Below, in pieces: positions 33,738 to 45,112 of a stretch of 64,000 nucleotides of DNA. Under the pieces are notes generated by a model, which had not been told where the DNA came from, ran no database searches, and was given only the letters and a program-made list of their open reading frames with translations. Made by a program: the position numbers and the translations under genes. Every line of letters begins with the position of its first letter. Position 1 is the first letter of the stretch. Origin of the DNA: Gari tellinella (taxonomy: Eukaryota > Mollusca > Bivalvia > Cardiida > Psammobiidae); the NCBI GenBank assembly GCA_922989275.2, contig OV277870.1, forward strand, positions 32,360,356-32,424,355, read 5' to 3'.

Positions 33738-33867
33738 AATAATGTAGTTTAGCGTAGAATGAATGTTAAGCTTATGCTATATCCCCAGTGTCGTTGTGAA
33801 CGTTGTAAACAATTTTAAGAAATTAAATGCTCATATCTTCTATGCCCCTTGAGATATTGCTTTCATA
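33738..33867 (+). mobile_element. Class C element fragment
   Basis: GTGAACGTTGTAAACAATTT and TCTATGCCCCTTGAGATATT match the start of the class C core (39642-39712 and 56392-56462). It is cut at 33867 by a class A element. Confidence 0.6.
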
Positions 33868-35114
33868 TTTTTAGCTCACCTGAGCTAGCTCAGGGTGAGC
33901 TTTTGCAATCCTTGAATGTCCGGAGTTCGGCGTCCGTCGTTCGTCGTCAACAATTTTAGTGTTTACACTCTAGAGGTCACAATTTTAATCTAATCTTTCT
34001 CAAACTTGCTTAGATTGTATATTACCATAAGAGGTCAGATGAGTTCGATTATAGTTGAAATCGGACCAATAGGTCAAGAGTTATCTACCTTTGAATTGCT
34101 GAAAATGCCATATTTAACAGTGTTTACACTCTAGAGGCAACAATTTTTATCCAATCCTTCTCAAACTTGCTCAGATTGTTTATTACCATAAGAGTTCGGA
34201 TAAGTTTGATTATGGTTGAAATCAGACAAATAGGTCAAGAGTAATCTACCTTTGAATTGCTGAAAATGCCATATTTAACAGTGTTTACACTCAGGAGGCC
34301 ACAATTTTAATCCAATCTTCCTCAAACTTACTCAGATTGTATATGACTATAAGAGTTCAGATGAGTTTGATTATGGTTGAAACCTGACCAATAGGTCAAG
34401 AGTTATCTACCCTTGAATTGCTGAAAATGCCATATTTAACAATGTTTACACTCTAGAGGCCATAATTTTTATCAAATCTTTCTTAAACTTGCTCAGATTG
34501 TATATAGCATAAAACTTTGAATGAGTTCAATTATGGGTGTAATGGGTTCAATAGGTCAAGAGTTAACTACCTTTTTATTGCTGAAAATGCCATATTTAAT
34601 GGTGTTTACGCTCTAGAGGCAACAATTTGTATCCAATCTTTCTTCAACTTGCTTAGATCGTATATGACTATAAGAGTTCAGATATGTCAGATTATGGTTG
34701 AAATCGGACAAATAGGCCAAGAGTAAATATTTTTTGCTGAAAATGTCATATCTAGCAGTGTTTACACTCTTGCAACCACAGTTTTCAATGGATTTTAATT
34801 GTACTTGCACACAATGTATATAGCTCTAAGTTCTCGAAAGAGTACAATTATTGTTGAAATGTGATCATTGTGGCAAGAGTTATCTGCACTTGATATACTT
34901 TGAAATGCTAGAAAAGGCTTCATTTCAGTATTATTTAGGCTCAAGTTATCTGCCCTTGATCTACTATACTAGAGTAGGTCGTATTCCAATATTGTTTACA
35001 TGCTATACTACAAATTTGAATGGATTTAGAATAAAACGGATGAAATTCAGAGGTAAAGCTATCAGGCTTCATTACAAATGGTGAGCGATATCAGGGCCTT
35101 CAGGCCCTCTTGTT
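33868..35114 (+). mobile_element. Class A element, 'AGCTAG' subtype
   Basis: TTTTTAGCTCACCTGAGCTA with GCTCAGGGTGAGC, then CCGTCGTTCGTCGTCAACAA. Six units of about 155-165 bp follow (GTGTTTACACTCTAGAGGCC, CAAACTTGCTCAGATTGTAT, AAATGCCATATTTAA). The end is GGTGAGCGATATCA, the hairpin GGGCC-ttca-GGCCC, then TCTTGTTT. The sister copy is at 60660-61744. Confidence 0.88.
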
Positions 35115-35430
35115 TTTATTTTGTTTTGTTCTTTTCAGTTCAATATTTTATTATCTCCGTGAATAGGTGTATGTGGGTCAGAGATCCATCCCACTCTACA
35201 CCTTACAATACATGTTAAATATTTTATTCTCTAATATATCGAACATAACTTTTCTGTGAATACAGTCGAAACTCCATACTTCGAACTCATGTTAGTTCAA
35301 ACATACCTAAATTTCAAAGCCAAAACATGGCTTAGTCATGTTTTAACTTTGAAATACGGGTATCTTCAACTTAGGCGAAATACTGGTAAGCCGATTTAAA
35401 TCTAGTTCCAAGTTGTGGCGTAAGTTCCTT
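35115..35430. other. Possible pogo/Tc1-like MITE end, otherwise unremarkable
   Basis: ACAGTCGAAACTCCATACTT at 35263 resembles ends of pogo-like elements (CAGT.GAAACTC…TTCGAAC). An inner palindrome CATGGCTTAGTCATG occurs. No matching other end was found. Confidence 0.3.
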
Positions 35431-36620
35431 TTTAGCTCGCCTGTTCGTATAACAGCAGAGCTAATGTCATACCCCCGGCGTGAGTGTGAGCATGAGCGTG
35501 GCCAAGGTTAAAAGATTTTTGGACAGGTTGTTTTAAAGCTTAATATTTGTGCTAGGGTGCTGAAATTTTGTATGGAGGTTCATTCGGGGTTAAACATTGA
35601 TGTTATGAAGTTGAAACTTAAAAATAATTTTAATTTATTTCAATTTTTAACATGTTTTGGACTTAGGTTTTTTGCTGCAAAACCCTAGGTTAAAGTTTTT
35701 TGGACGGGTTGTTTTAAAGTTTAATACTTGTACAAGAGTGCTAAAATTTTGTATGGAGGTTCATTTGGTGTAAAACAATGATGTTATAAGTTGGAATTTA
35801 AAAATAATTTAATTTATTTCAATTTTTATCATGTTTTGGACTTAGGTTACCCCAGGTTAAAGTTTTTTGGACGGGTTGTTTTAAAGTTTAATACTTGTGC
35901 TAGAGTGCTGAAATTTTGTATGGAGCTTTATTTGAGAACAAACATTGATGTTATAAAGTTGGAATTTAAAAATGATTTTAATTTATTTCAATTTTGATCA
36001 TGTTTTGGACTTAGGTTTTTTGATACAAATCCCCAGGTTAAAGTTTTTTGGACGGGTTATTTAAAGTTTAATACTTGTGCTAGGGTGCTGAAATTTTGTA
36101 TTGAGGTTCATTTGGGGGTCAAACATTGATGTTATGAAGTGTTATATTTAGAAATAATTTAATTTGTTTTCAATTATTGACGTTTTGGACTTAGGTTTTT
36201 TGCTACAAAGCACAAGGTTAAAGTTTTTTCGACGGGTTGTTTAAAAGTTTAATACTTGTGCTAGGGTGCTGAAACTCTGTATGAAGTTTCATTTGGGGTC
36301 AAACATTGATCATATGAAGTTTGAATTTAAAAAAACCAAATCTAATATTTGCCAATTTTTAACATGTTTTGGACTTAAGTTTTTTTACTACAATCACCAG
36401 GTTAAAGTGTTTTTGACGGGTTGTTTTAAAGTTGAATATGTGTGCTAGGGTGCTGGAATTTTGTGAGAAGCTTCATTTGGGAACAAACATTGAGGCTATT
36501 AAGTTGGAATTAAAAATTACATTAATTATTTCAATTTTTGACATGTTTTGGACTTAGTTGTTTTGACCTCAAATCTCCAGGTTAAAGTTTGTGGACAGGT
36601 TGTTTTAAAGTTTAATATAA
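35431..36620 (+). mobile_element. Element with GCTCGCCTG start and about 181-bp array
   Basis: The 5' end is TTTTTAGCTCGCCTGTTCG with an imperfect partner (AACAGCAGAGC). GGCGTGAGTGTGAGCATGAG follows, then seven units (landmark GACGGGTTGTTTTAAAGTTT near 35521, 35702, 35869, 36050, 36230, 36413 and 36595). The 3' end is missing. The unit resembles that of 63139-64000 (GGTTAAAGTTTT…, GAACATTGATGTT…, GGACTTAGGTTTTT). Confidence 0.8.
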
Positions 36621-37100
36621 CTAGACTAAGACTCATCATTCATTTAATAATTTTTCTAAACTGAAAATTGATTTTATTTTCGATTCACAATGTTTTTAGA
36701 CTTAAATTTTAAAGGCGAGCATCAGGTGGCTTTGACACCCATTTCTGGTTTTAACTCAAACCACACCGGAAATAGAAATAATCCAAAACTCTTTCGGCTT
36801 TACCTTTTACTATTTTCTTGTAACAACTCAAATATCAACTCTGAAACTAACAAACAAAACATCTCCTTTTATACCATTACTGACTCCGCAAGGCTCCGCC
36901 AGACTCCGTCCCACGGATTGCATGTAACATACATATTTCACGAGAATATGATGAAACCTGTTTCTGCATGAAACACGTGCTATTGAGGAGCATATAATAC
37001 TTAAAGACATTAAAACAACTTGCTCCGACGGAGTAAGCAATCACGTGCTAAACATGATATAGAAGGAGCTAATGTACATAAGATATAACAATAGTTTGCT
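36621..37100. other. No gene recognised
   Basis: The small + ORF at 36690-36971 has no domain. A short inverted feature around GACTCCGCAAGGCTCCGCC (36881) was seen, and TTGCTCCGWCKG occurs twice (37019 and 37093). Confidence 0.35.
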
Positions 37101-37559
37101 CCGTCTGTAATAACGTACATGTATTAAATCAGGTAGTTCCCGACACTCCAACCTGGAGTTAGCAATTTAACAAACTTAATAAATAGTTGAATACTAACAG
37201 TCAACAATGCAGCTATGCTACTTCTTGTAGTTCTGTAATGTTGCTCATATTTTTCAAAGTAGTCATGTTTCATACTCATACAAGAATGAATGACTGTATC
37301 ATTCATTAAACTCACTTTCTTGGTATAATGTGAGAGTTAATACCTGGTATTTAGTCTTAATACTGTCATCTGGTAGAGCAATCTCTTTGCAAGTATTTAC
37401 ACTGTCTTCATTTTCGTCAGAACTTATGACCACATAGTCACTTTCACCACAAGATAGATCAACTCTTTCGCCAGCTGCATCTATTACTCCATTCTTCAGA
37501 CATCACTGTGTCACTGTCATTGTCACTTTCTTCTTCCATTGAACTGTAATCACTATTCA

Positions 37560-38800
37560 TGTCACTGCACTGGACTGTCTTCACTATTCATATTAGTTTC
37601 TTCTCGCACTAGGCTTTCTGCACTTATACTGTCACTTTCTTCTCGCACTAGGCTGTCTGCACTTATCCTGTCAATTTCTTCTCGCACTAGCCTTTCTGCA
37701 CTTATCCTGTCACTTTCTTCTCGCACTAGGCTGTCTGTACTTATCCTGTCACTTTCTTCTCGCACTAGGCTGTCTGCACTTATCCTGTCACTTTCTTCTC
37801 ACACTAGGCTGTCTGTACTTATCCTGTCACTTTCTTCTCGCACTCGGCTGTCTGCACTTTTAACATTTTTCACTGAGCTTTCTGTATTAGCTTTCACTGT
37901 GCTTTCTGCACTATAAACATTTTTCACTGAACTTTCAACCTTTTCTATGACACCTTTCTTCAATTGATCCTGTATCACTGAATCATACTTCTGCAACAGT
38001 TCTGGTTTCCTACCCATTCTCTTCACACGATTTTAATCGTCCATATGCCAACTCTCTATTTACAGGCAAGTCTGGGGATTCTTCCTTCCATGGCCATGAC
38101 ACGTAATATCTGCCATTTTCAAATTTCACAGTTTCTTGAAACTTTTTCATCGCCCATTCATCCTCCGACGTTGTCCACAATACCTATTGCCTCAACATTC
38201 CAAAAGTCTTCCAAATCAGGTTTTGTAGAAACTGCATCATCTAGGCTCGTAAAGACACTGTTCTTTACAATGTCTGTTCCATATGTCAGTATAAGCATGC
38301 TTGTGTCATCTGGGTCACCAACCACTTCGTTCGTGCGTCAAGTGAGTATCCAGCCAAGTTTAGAACTGAGAAGATATAACCCTGGTGCAATCTCTAACTA
38401 TGTCCAAGTTATAGTCATTGCCTATTAGAATTTCTAATGTGGATGATTCTTTCTCAGTTTGTATCTGCAAGTTCAACACTTTTGAAAAGGTGTTCCATTT
38501 CAGGGGATAACTTCTGTTTCATAGGATTCCTTTGCAGACTTCCACTAATCGTCGGTACTATATTTGCTTTAACTGTCATTTGATCACCATTGTTCAAAAT
38601 CAATCCTAGTTTTGTTGCCCTTGTCTTTACTGTTTTGGCCTTTTCACTGCCGAATGTAACAACTTTCAGTTCTTGTTCTTCTTCTGACTTAAGTCACTTT
38701 GGCCAATTTCTCAGTGATGTATGTTCTCTGCGACCCTGAATCAAACAAGATACAAACTACTTCAGAATTTGAGCTTTTTGGGTTGGTTATGAGTTGGTAA
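37560..38800 (-). pseudogene. BEL/Pao retrotransposon pol fragment (protease to start of RT), decayed
   Basis: In order on the minus strand come a retroviral-type aspartic protease (CILFDSGSQRTYITEKL, 38750-38700), then EILIGNDYNLDIV. After a frameshift come LYLLSSKLGWILT, DDTSMLILTYG, FWNVEAIGI, FENGRYYVSWPWKEESPDLP and NRELAYGRLKS. After another shift comes KPELLQKYDSVIQDQLKKG. This order is diagnostic for BEL/Pao Pol. RT proper is absent; the frame runs into a 13-residue repeat instead. A short direct repeat (GTACATGTATTAAATC + TAGTTC.CGACAC) occurs at 37115 and 38805, on either side. Confidence 0.92.
37608..37855 (-). repeat. 39-bp tandem repeat encoding 13-residue repeats in Pao frame
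   Basis: About 6.3 copies of a 39-bp unit (TCTCGCACTAGGCTGTCTGC on the + strand, then 19 more bases). On the minus strand, in frame with the Pao fragment, this reads REESDRISADSLV repeated. Further left of the core the peptide ESSVKNVxSAxSxV is an imperfect relative, suggesting expansion from one acidic segment. Confidence 0.9.
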
Positions 38801-38959
38801 TTATGTACATGTATTAAATCGCGTAGTTCGCGACACAAGTATCGAGTTTCCATTGTAAATAATAAAAATAAAACAGGAAAAAGAAAAAAAGTGCTGAAAA
38901 TAACATGAAAGATATATGAAGACATGCCTCTATTTTGTATCAAGAGCGTTTCAAGCTTA
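38801..38959. other. Junction between Pao and LINE fragments
   Basis: It contains the second copy of the short direct repeat (38805-38838) and an A-rich stretch (38860-38895, + strand). No coding signal was seen. Confidence 0.35.
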
Positions 38960-39500
38960 TTGGTTTGTTTAGCTTTTATGCAAGTAGATTATACAGTTTT
39001 CGAAGTATTTCCTATTTGACTTCAAAGTCATCCTCTTATTTTGAATTGCTATTTGACTATTTGTATCTATTTTGTGTCCCAGGTACCTTTTAAAGGAGTC
39101 AATACACATATTGCAATTGTATTGTATTGCAGTATATATATACTGTTTTACGTATAGATATAATAAATTTAACTTTTCACATTGCCTTCCAAATAGGATG
39201 GAAACTTCATTTAAGTGTATATTTACATTGGCATTAGTTAGGATTCTTTCAACTAGTTTTAAGAAGTAGTTTGTTTTTTCGCATTTATAAAATAGATGAA
39301 GAATTGTCTGTGGTAGTTTGTTACAAAAACGACAGAGATTATTGAAGTTTAGAGTAAACAAGTATGTGTTTACTGGTAGTAGTCTATGGAATATTCTTAC
39401 TTGTAGCCCTTGTAAGTTATTGTCTTGTTTTGTTTGAAAAGGTAAACTATAAAATAGACTCCATTGACATTTTGTAAAAGTATAGTGTAGGTTTCACTTT
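38960..39500 (-). mobile_element. 3' end of a LINE: ORF2 C-terminal zinc-knuckle domain
   Basis: The minus-strand frame reads QVRIFHRLLPVNTYLFTLNF, then NNLCRFCNKLPQTILHLFYK and CEKTNYFLKLVERI. The pattern (I)HR.L..N..L…C.FC…..ET..HLF..C….F is the C-terminal cysteine/histidine domain that follows RT in many non-LTR elements. The reading frame is open for over 400 bp, so this copy is younger than the LINE at 4530-8230. It is cut on the right by the class D element at 39527. Confidence 0.85.
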
Positions 39501-39567
39501 TCCTTGCTTGAAAGTTCAGCATTTTTATGCCCCCGAATCTAAGAATCTACGATTCGGGGGCATATAG

Positions 39568-42500
39568 TTTTTAGTCCGCCTGTACGTAGTACATGACGAG
39601 CTATTGCAATACCCCCGGTGGAGTCCTCGTCGTCGTTGTCGTCGTGAACGGCGTAAACAATTTTAAGAAAATGTCTATAACTTCTATGTCCCTTGAGGTA
39701 TTGCTTTCATAGTTGGTATGTGTGTGTATATGGACAAGACCTTTCCATGCACAGAAAATTTTTGACCCCTGTGACCTTGACCTTGAACTTAGAGCCTGCG
39801 TTTAGGTTTCGAAATCTGCGTTTAGGTTTCGAAAAATGCCTTTAAACTTCTATGTCCCTTGAGGTATTGCTTCCATAGTTGGTATGTGTGTGTATATGGA
39901 CAAGACCTTTTCATGCACAGAAAAATTTAGACCCCTGTGACCTTCACCTTGAACTTAGGGCCTGCGTTTAGGTTTCGAAATCTGTGTTTAGGTTTTGAAA
40001 AATGCCTTTAACTTCTATATCCATTAAGGTATTGCTTCCATAGTCAGTATGTGTGTGTATATGGACAAGACCTTTCCATGCACAGAAAAATTTAGACCCC
40101 TGTGACCTTGACCTTGAACTTAGGGCCTGCGTTTAGGTTTCGAAATCTGCGTTTAGGTTTCGAAAAATGCCTTAAACTTCTATGTCCCTTGAGGTATTGC
40201 TTCCATAGTTGGTATGTGTGTGTATATGGACAAGACCTTTCCATGCACACAAAAATTTTGATCCTGTAACCTTGACCTTGAACTTAGGGCCTGCGTTTAG
40301 GTTTCGAAATCTGCGTTTAGGTTTTGAAAAATGCCTTAAACTTCTATATCCATTAAGGTATTGGTTCCATAGTCGGTATGTGTGTGTATATCGACATGAC
40401 CTTTCCATGCACAGAAAAATTTAGACCCCTGTGACCTTGACCTTGAACTTAGAGCCTGCGTTTAGGTTTCGAAATCTGCGTTTAGGTTTCGAAAAATGCC
40501 TTAAAACTTCTATGTCCCTTGAGGTATTGCTTCCATAGTTGGTATGTGTGTGTATATGGACAAGACCTTTCCATGCACAGAAAAATTTAGACCCCTGTGA
40601 CCTTGACCATGAACTTAGGGCCTGCGTTTAGGTTTCAAAATCTGTGTTTAGGTTTTGAAAAATGCCTTTAACTTCTATATCCATTAAGGTATTGCTTCCA
40701 TAGTCAGTATGTGTGTGTATATAGACATGCCCTTTCCATGCACACAAAAATTTAGACCCCTGTGACCTTGACCTTGAACTTAGGGCCTGCGTTTAGGTTT
40801 CGAAAAATGCCTTAAACTTCTATGTCCCTTGAGGTATTGCTTCCATAGTTGGTATGTGTGTGTATATGGACAAGACCTTTCCATGCACACAAAAATTTTG
40901 ATCCTGTGACCTTGACCTTGAACTTAGGGCCTGCGTTTAGGTTTCGAAATCTGCGTTTAGGTTTTGAAAAATGCCTTAAACTTCTATATCCATTAAGGTA
41001 TTGCTTCCATAGTCAGTATGTGTGTGTATATCGACATGACCTTTCCATGCACAGAAAAATTTAGACCCCTGTGACCTTGACCTTGAACTTAGAGCCTGCG
41101 TTTAGGTTTCGAAAAATGCCTTTAAACTTCTATGTCCCTTGAGGTATTGCTTCCATAGTTGGTATGTGTGTGTATATGGACAAGACCTTTCCATGCACAG
41201 AAAAATTTAGACCCCTGTGACCTTGACCTTGAACTTAGGGCCTGCGTTTAGGTTTCAAAATCTGTGTTTAGGTTTTGAAAAATGCCTTTAACTTCTATAT
41301 CCATTAAGGTATTGCTTCCATAGTCGGTATGTGTGTGTATATAGACATGCCCTTTCCATGCACAGAAAAATTTAGACCCCTGTGACCTTGACCTTGAACT
41401 TAGGGCCTGCGTTTAGGTTTCGAAATCTGCGTTTAGGTTTCGAAAAATGCCTTTAACTTCTATGTCCCTTGAGGTATTGCTTCCATAGTTGGTATGTGTG
41501 TGTATATGAACAAGACCTTTCCATGCACAGAAAAATTTTGATCCTGTGACCTTGACCTTGAACTTAGGGCCTGCGTTTAGGTTTCGAAATCTGCATTTAG
41601 GTTTTGAAAAATGCCTTAAACTTCTATATCCATTAAGGTATTGCTTCCATAGTCAGTATGTGTGTGTATATCGACATGACCTTTCCATGCACAGAAAAAT
41701 TTAGACCCCTGTGACCTTGACCTTGAACTTAGGGCCTGCGTTTAGGTTTCGAAATCTGCGTTTAGGTTTCGAAAAATGCCTTTTAACTTCTATGTCCCTT
41801 GAGGTATTGCTTTATTAGTTAGTATGTGTGTGTATATGGACAAGACCTTTCCATGCACAGAAAAATTTAGACCCCTTGACCTTGAACTTAGGGCCTGCGT
41901 TTAGGTTTCGAAATCTGTGTTTAAGTTTAGAAAAATGCCTTTAACTTCTATGTCCCTTGAGGTATTGCTTTCAGAGTTGGTATGTATGTGTATATGGGCA
42001 AGACCTTTCCATGCACAGAAAACTTTTGACCCCTGTGACCTTGACTTTGAACTTAGGGCCAATGTTTAGTTTTCGAAATCTGTGTTTTGGTTTCTCAAAA
42101 TTTGTATTACTCCTATGTCCATTGAAATATTCCTTTCATATTCAGTTTGCATGTGTATATGGACAACATCTTTCCTTGCATGCAAAATGTTTGAAGACCT
42201 CTGACCTTGACCTTGAACTTAGGACCCGCGTTTAGGTTTCAAAGTCTGCGTTTATTTTTCTCAAAATTTCTTTAACTCATATATCCATTGAGATATTTCT
42301 TTCATATTTGGCATGCATGTGTATATGCACACGACCTTTCCATGCATGCAAAAAAATTATCCCAGTGTTCTTGACCTTGAATTAAGGTCGCGAAAGGTTT
42401 TAGGTTTCGAAATCTGCGTTTAGGTTTCAAAAATGCTTATAATTCCTATGTCCCTTGAGGTGTTATTTTCATATTTGATTTGCCAGTGTATATGGACAAG

Positions 42501-42606
42501 ACCTTTCCATGCAGGCAAAAAGGTTGACCTCTGTGACCTTGAGTGTGCTTTTAAGTTTCTAAAGGTGCCGCTGGCGAGCTTTGTTGTCTCTCTGACAACT
42601 CTTGTT
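39568..42606 (+). mobile_element. Class C Helentron-like element with about 165-bp array (nested)
   Basis: The start is AGTCCGCCTGTACG and its partner GTACATGACGAGC. CCTCGTCGTCGTTGTCGTCG follows. About 16 units of about 165 bp follow (CCATAGTTGGTATGTGTGTG, GACAAGACCTTTCCATGCAC, TGTGACCTTGACCTTGAACT, GCGTTTAGGTTTCGAAATCT). It ends with GGCGAGC, the hairpin TTGTC-tctct-GACAA and CTCTTGTT. Confidence 0.88.
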
Positions 42607-42980
42607 GTCATGTCTGTTGGCGTCCGTCCGTCTGTCTGTGCCAAAAACCTTAACCTTGGCTATAACTCTTGCATTTTTGTACCTAGGCCTTTTATACTTG
42701 GCATGTGTCTTTCCTGTATCAAGACCTTTCCAACAATACAAATCTTTTTGACTTTGTGACCTTGACCTTGACATTTGACCTACTTTTGTAAAAATCTTTA
42801 AATGGCTATAATATTTGCACCAGTTGGCCCAGGGCTTTCATATTTTGTATGTAAATTTCTTGTGTCAAGACCTTTCCAACCGTACCAACATCTTTGACCA
42901 TGTGACCTTGACCTTGACCTTTGACCTATTTAATCAAACTTTAACCAAAAACCTTAACCTTGGCTATAACTTTTGCATTT

Positions 42981-44046
42981 TTATACCCCCACAAACAGAG
43001 TTTGAGGGGGGTATACTGGAATCAGCCTGTCGGTCAGTCGGTTGGTTGGTTGGCCGTCCGGCGGTCGTCGGTCTGTCTGCAAAATCTTGTACTTTCAACT
43101 CCTCCTTCAGTTTCAACCCGATTAATTTGATATTTGCATAAATGTTACTCAGGTGTAGTAGATGTGCAAGACACAAATTTCAGGTCTCTGTGACCTTGAC
43201 CTTGACCTTTGGCCTTGAAATTAGTATTGAAATTGGTAGGCAAAATCTTGTACTTTCAACTCCTCCTTCAGTTTCAACCCGATTCATTTGATACTTGGCA
43301 TAGATGTTACTCAGGTGTAGTAGATGTGCAAGACACAAATTTCAGGTCTCTGTGACCTTGACCTTTGGCCTTTGGCCTTGAAATTGGTCTTGAATTTGGT
43401 AGGCAAAATCTTGTACTTTCAACTCCTCTTTCAGTTTCAACCCGATTCATTTGATACTTGGCATAAATGTTACTCAGGTGTACTAGATGTGCAAGACACA
43501 AATATCAGGTCTTTATGACCTTGACCTTTGGCCTTAAATTTGGTCTTGAAATTGGTAGGCAAAATCTTGTACTTTCAACTCCTCCTTCAGTTTCAACCCG
43601 ATTCATTTGATACTTGGCATAGATGTTACTCAGGTGTAGTAGATGTGCAAGACACAAATTTCAGGTCTCTGTGACCTTGACCTTTGTCATTTAAATTGGT
43701 CTTGAAATTGGCAGGCAAAATCTTGTACTTTCAACTGCTCCTTCACTTTCAACCTGATTCACTTAATACTTTGCATAAATGTTACTCAGGAGTAGTAGAT
43801 GTGCAAGACACACATTTCAAATCTCTGTGACCTTGACCTTTGGCCTTGAAATTGGCAGGCAAAATCTTGTACGGCGAACTCCTTCACTTTCAACCTGATT
43901 TACTCGATACTTGCCATAAATTTTCCAAGTTTTTATGATGGTGGCAGCACCCTGCCATTGTCAAACCTCATTGAAAAGTCTGCAGAGTGTGACAGAGTGC
44001 TGCATAGTGGGGGTATTTATCACCTTTAGTGATAGCCGTTCTAGTT
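42981..44046 (+). mobile_element. Class B Helentron-like element (nested)
   Basis: The 5' hairpin is ATACCCCC..GGGGGGTAT and the tract GTCAGTCGGTTGGTTGGTTG. Six or seven units of class B core follow. GTGGGGGTAT, the hairpin TATCAC/GTGATA and GCCGTTCTAGTT close it. The flanks GCATTTTT and GAACCTGG rejoin to match the uninterrupted unit GCATTTTTGCACCTGGG at 44313-44330, so nothing was duplicated or lost beyond one ambiguous T. Confidence 0.9.
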
Positions 44047-45112
44047 GAACCTGGACCTTTTATACTTGGCATGTGTATTCCTCATGGCAAGACCTTTACA
44101 ACCATACAAAACTTTTTGACCTTGTGACCTTGACATTTGACCTACTTTTGTAAAAATCTTTAAATGGCCCAGGGCTTTCATATTTTGTATGTATATTTCT
44201 TGTGTCAAGACCTTTCCCACCATACCAACATCTTTGACCTTGTGACCTTCACCTTCACCTTTGACCTATTTAATCAAACTTGAACCAAAAACCTTAACCT
44301 TGGCTGTAACTTTTGCATTTTTGCACCTGGGCCTTTTATACTTGGCATGTGTTTTCCCTGTGGCAAGACCTTTTTAACCATACAAAACTTTTTGACCTTG
44401 TGACCTTGACATTTGACCTACTTTTGTTGAAATCTTTAAATGGCTATAACATTTGCACCAGTAGGCCTACGGCTTTCATATTTTGTTTATATATTTCTTG
44501 TGTCAAGACCTTTCCAAACCATACCTACGTTTTTGCCCTTGTGACCCTTCTTTTGTATAAATCTTTATACGCCTATAACATTTGAACCAGTAGGCCTAGA
44601 GCTTCCATACTTTGTATGTTTCTTGTGTTAAGACTTCTCCAACCATGCCAATGTTTCATTTACCCTACGACCATGACTTTTGACCTACTTTTGCAAATAA
44701 GCATTACATTACAGAACATGATGCTGGCTGGGGGCATTTGTGTTTCACAAACACATTGCTTTTCTCTGATCTTCACCAAACTTTCTGAAAATGTTTGTTG
44801 ACATAAAATGGAGACCAATTTAGATAACCAGCGGTGCCAATTTATGCTGGGCCCTTTGGAGTAATGGCCCTTGAATTCCTCAAAATGGCGCTCCACGACA
44901 GTTTCAGCTCTTTAACTCGTACATTTTACATTTGATAGTCTGGATTCCCCTCCCTGTATCATCGGGGGCATTTGTGTAACTGGGACACGCTCTTGTTTAA
45001 ATTTAGGATGTCATAGAAAACTCTACTACCAGAGTTACTATTAAATAAAAATATGAACTGAAATGGTGAGCTCTTAAATGTATTTGGGACACTGAATACA
45101 ATCTATGAGATG

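Larger units (their letters stand above)
39527..44996 (+). mobile_element. Class D Helentron-like element containing two nested elements
   Basis: The 5' end TATGCCCCCGAATC pairs with GATTCGGGGGCATA (39527-39567). The host resumes at 42607-42980 (GGCGTCCGTCCGTCTGTCTG, then units CTTAACCTTGGCTATAACTT and CTTTTATACTTGGCATGTGT) and again at 44047-44996. The 3' end has CGGGGGCATTTGTG, the hairpin GTGT-aactggg-ACAC, then GCTCTTGTTT. The host segments join cleanly if 39568-42606 and 42981-44046 are removed. Confidence 0.75.

Noticed and set aside
36690..36971. Plus-strand ORF of 93 residues
   Set aside because: No domain, no repeats and composition like the surrounding AT-rich sequence. Length is within chance expectation.
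37113..38838. Short direct repeats on both sides of the Pao fragment as LTRs
   Set aside because: Only about 35 bp are shared. No TG..CA ends, primer-binding site or polypurine tract were seen, so LTR status is not supported.
39700..42650. Repeated ORFs such as MVCVCIWTRPFHAHK at 40209 and 40849, and related ones at 57074-57792
   Set aside because: They are translations of class C tandem units. The same peptide repeats with the unit period, and the ORFs are closed at unit boundaries.
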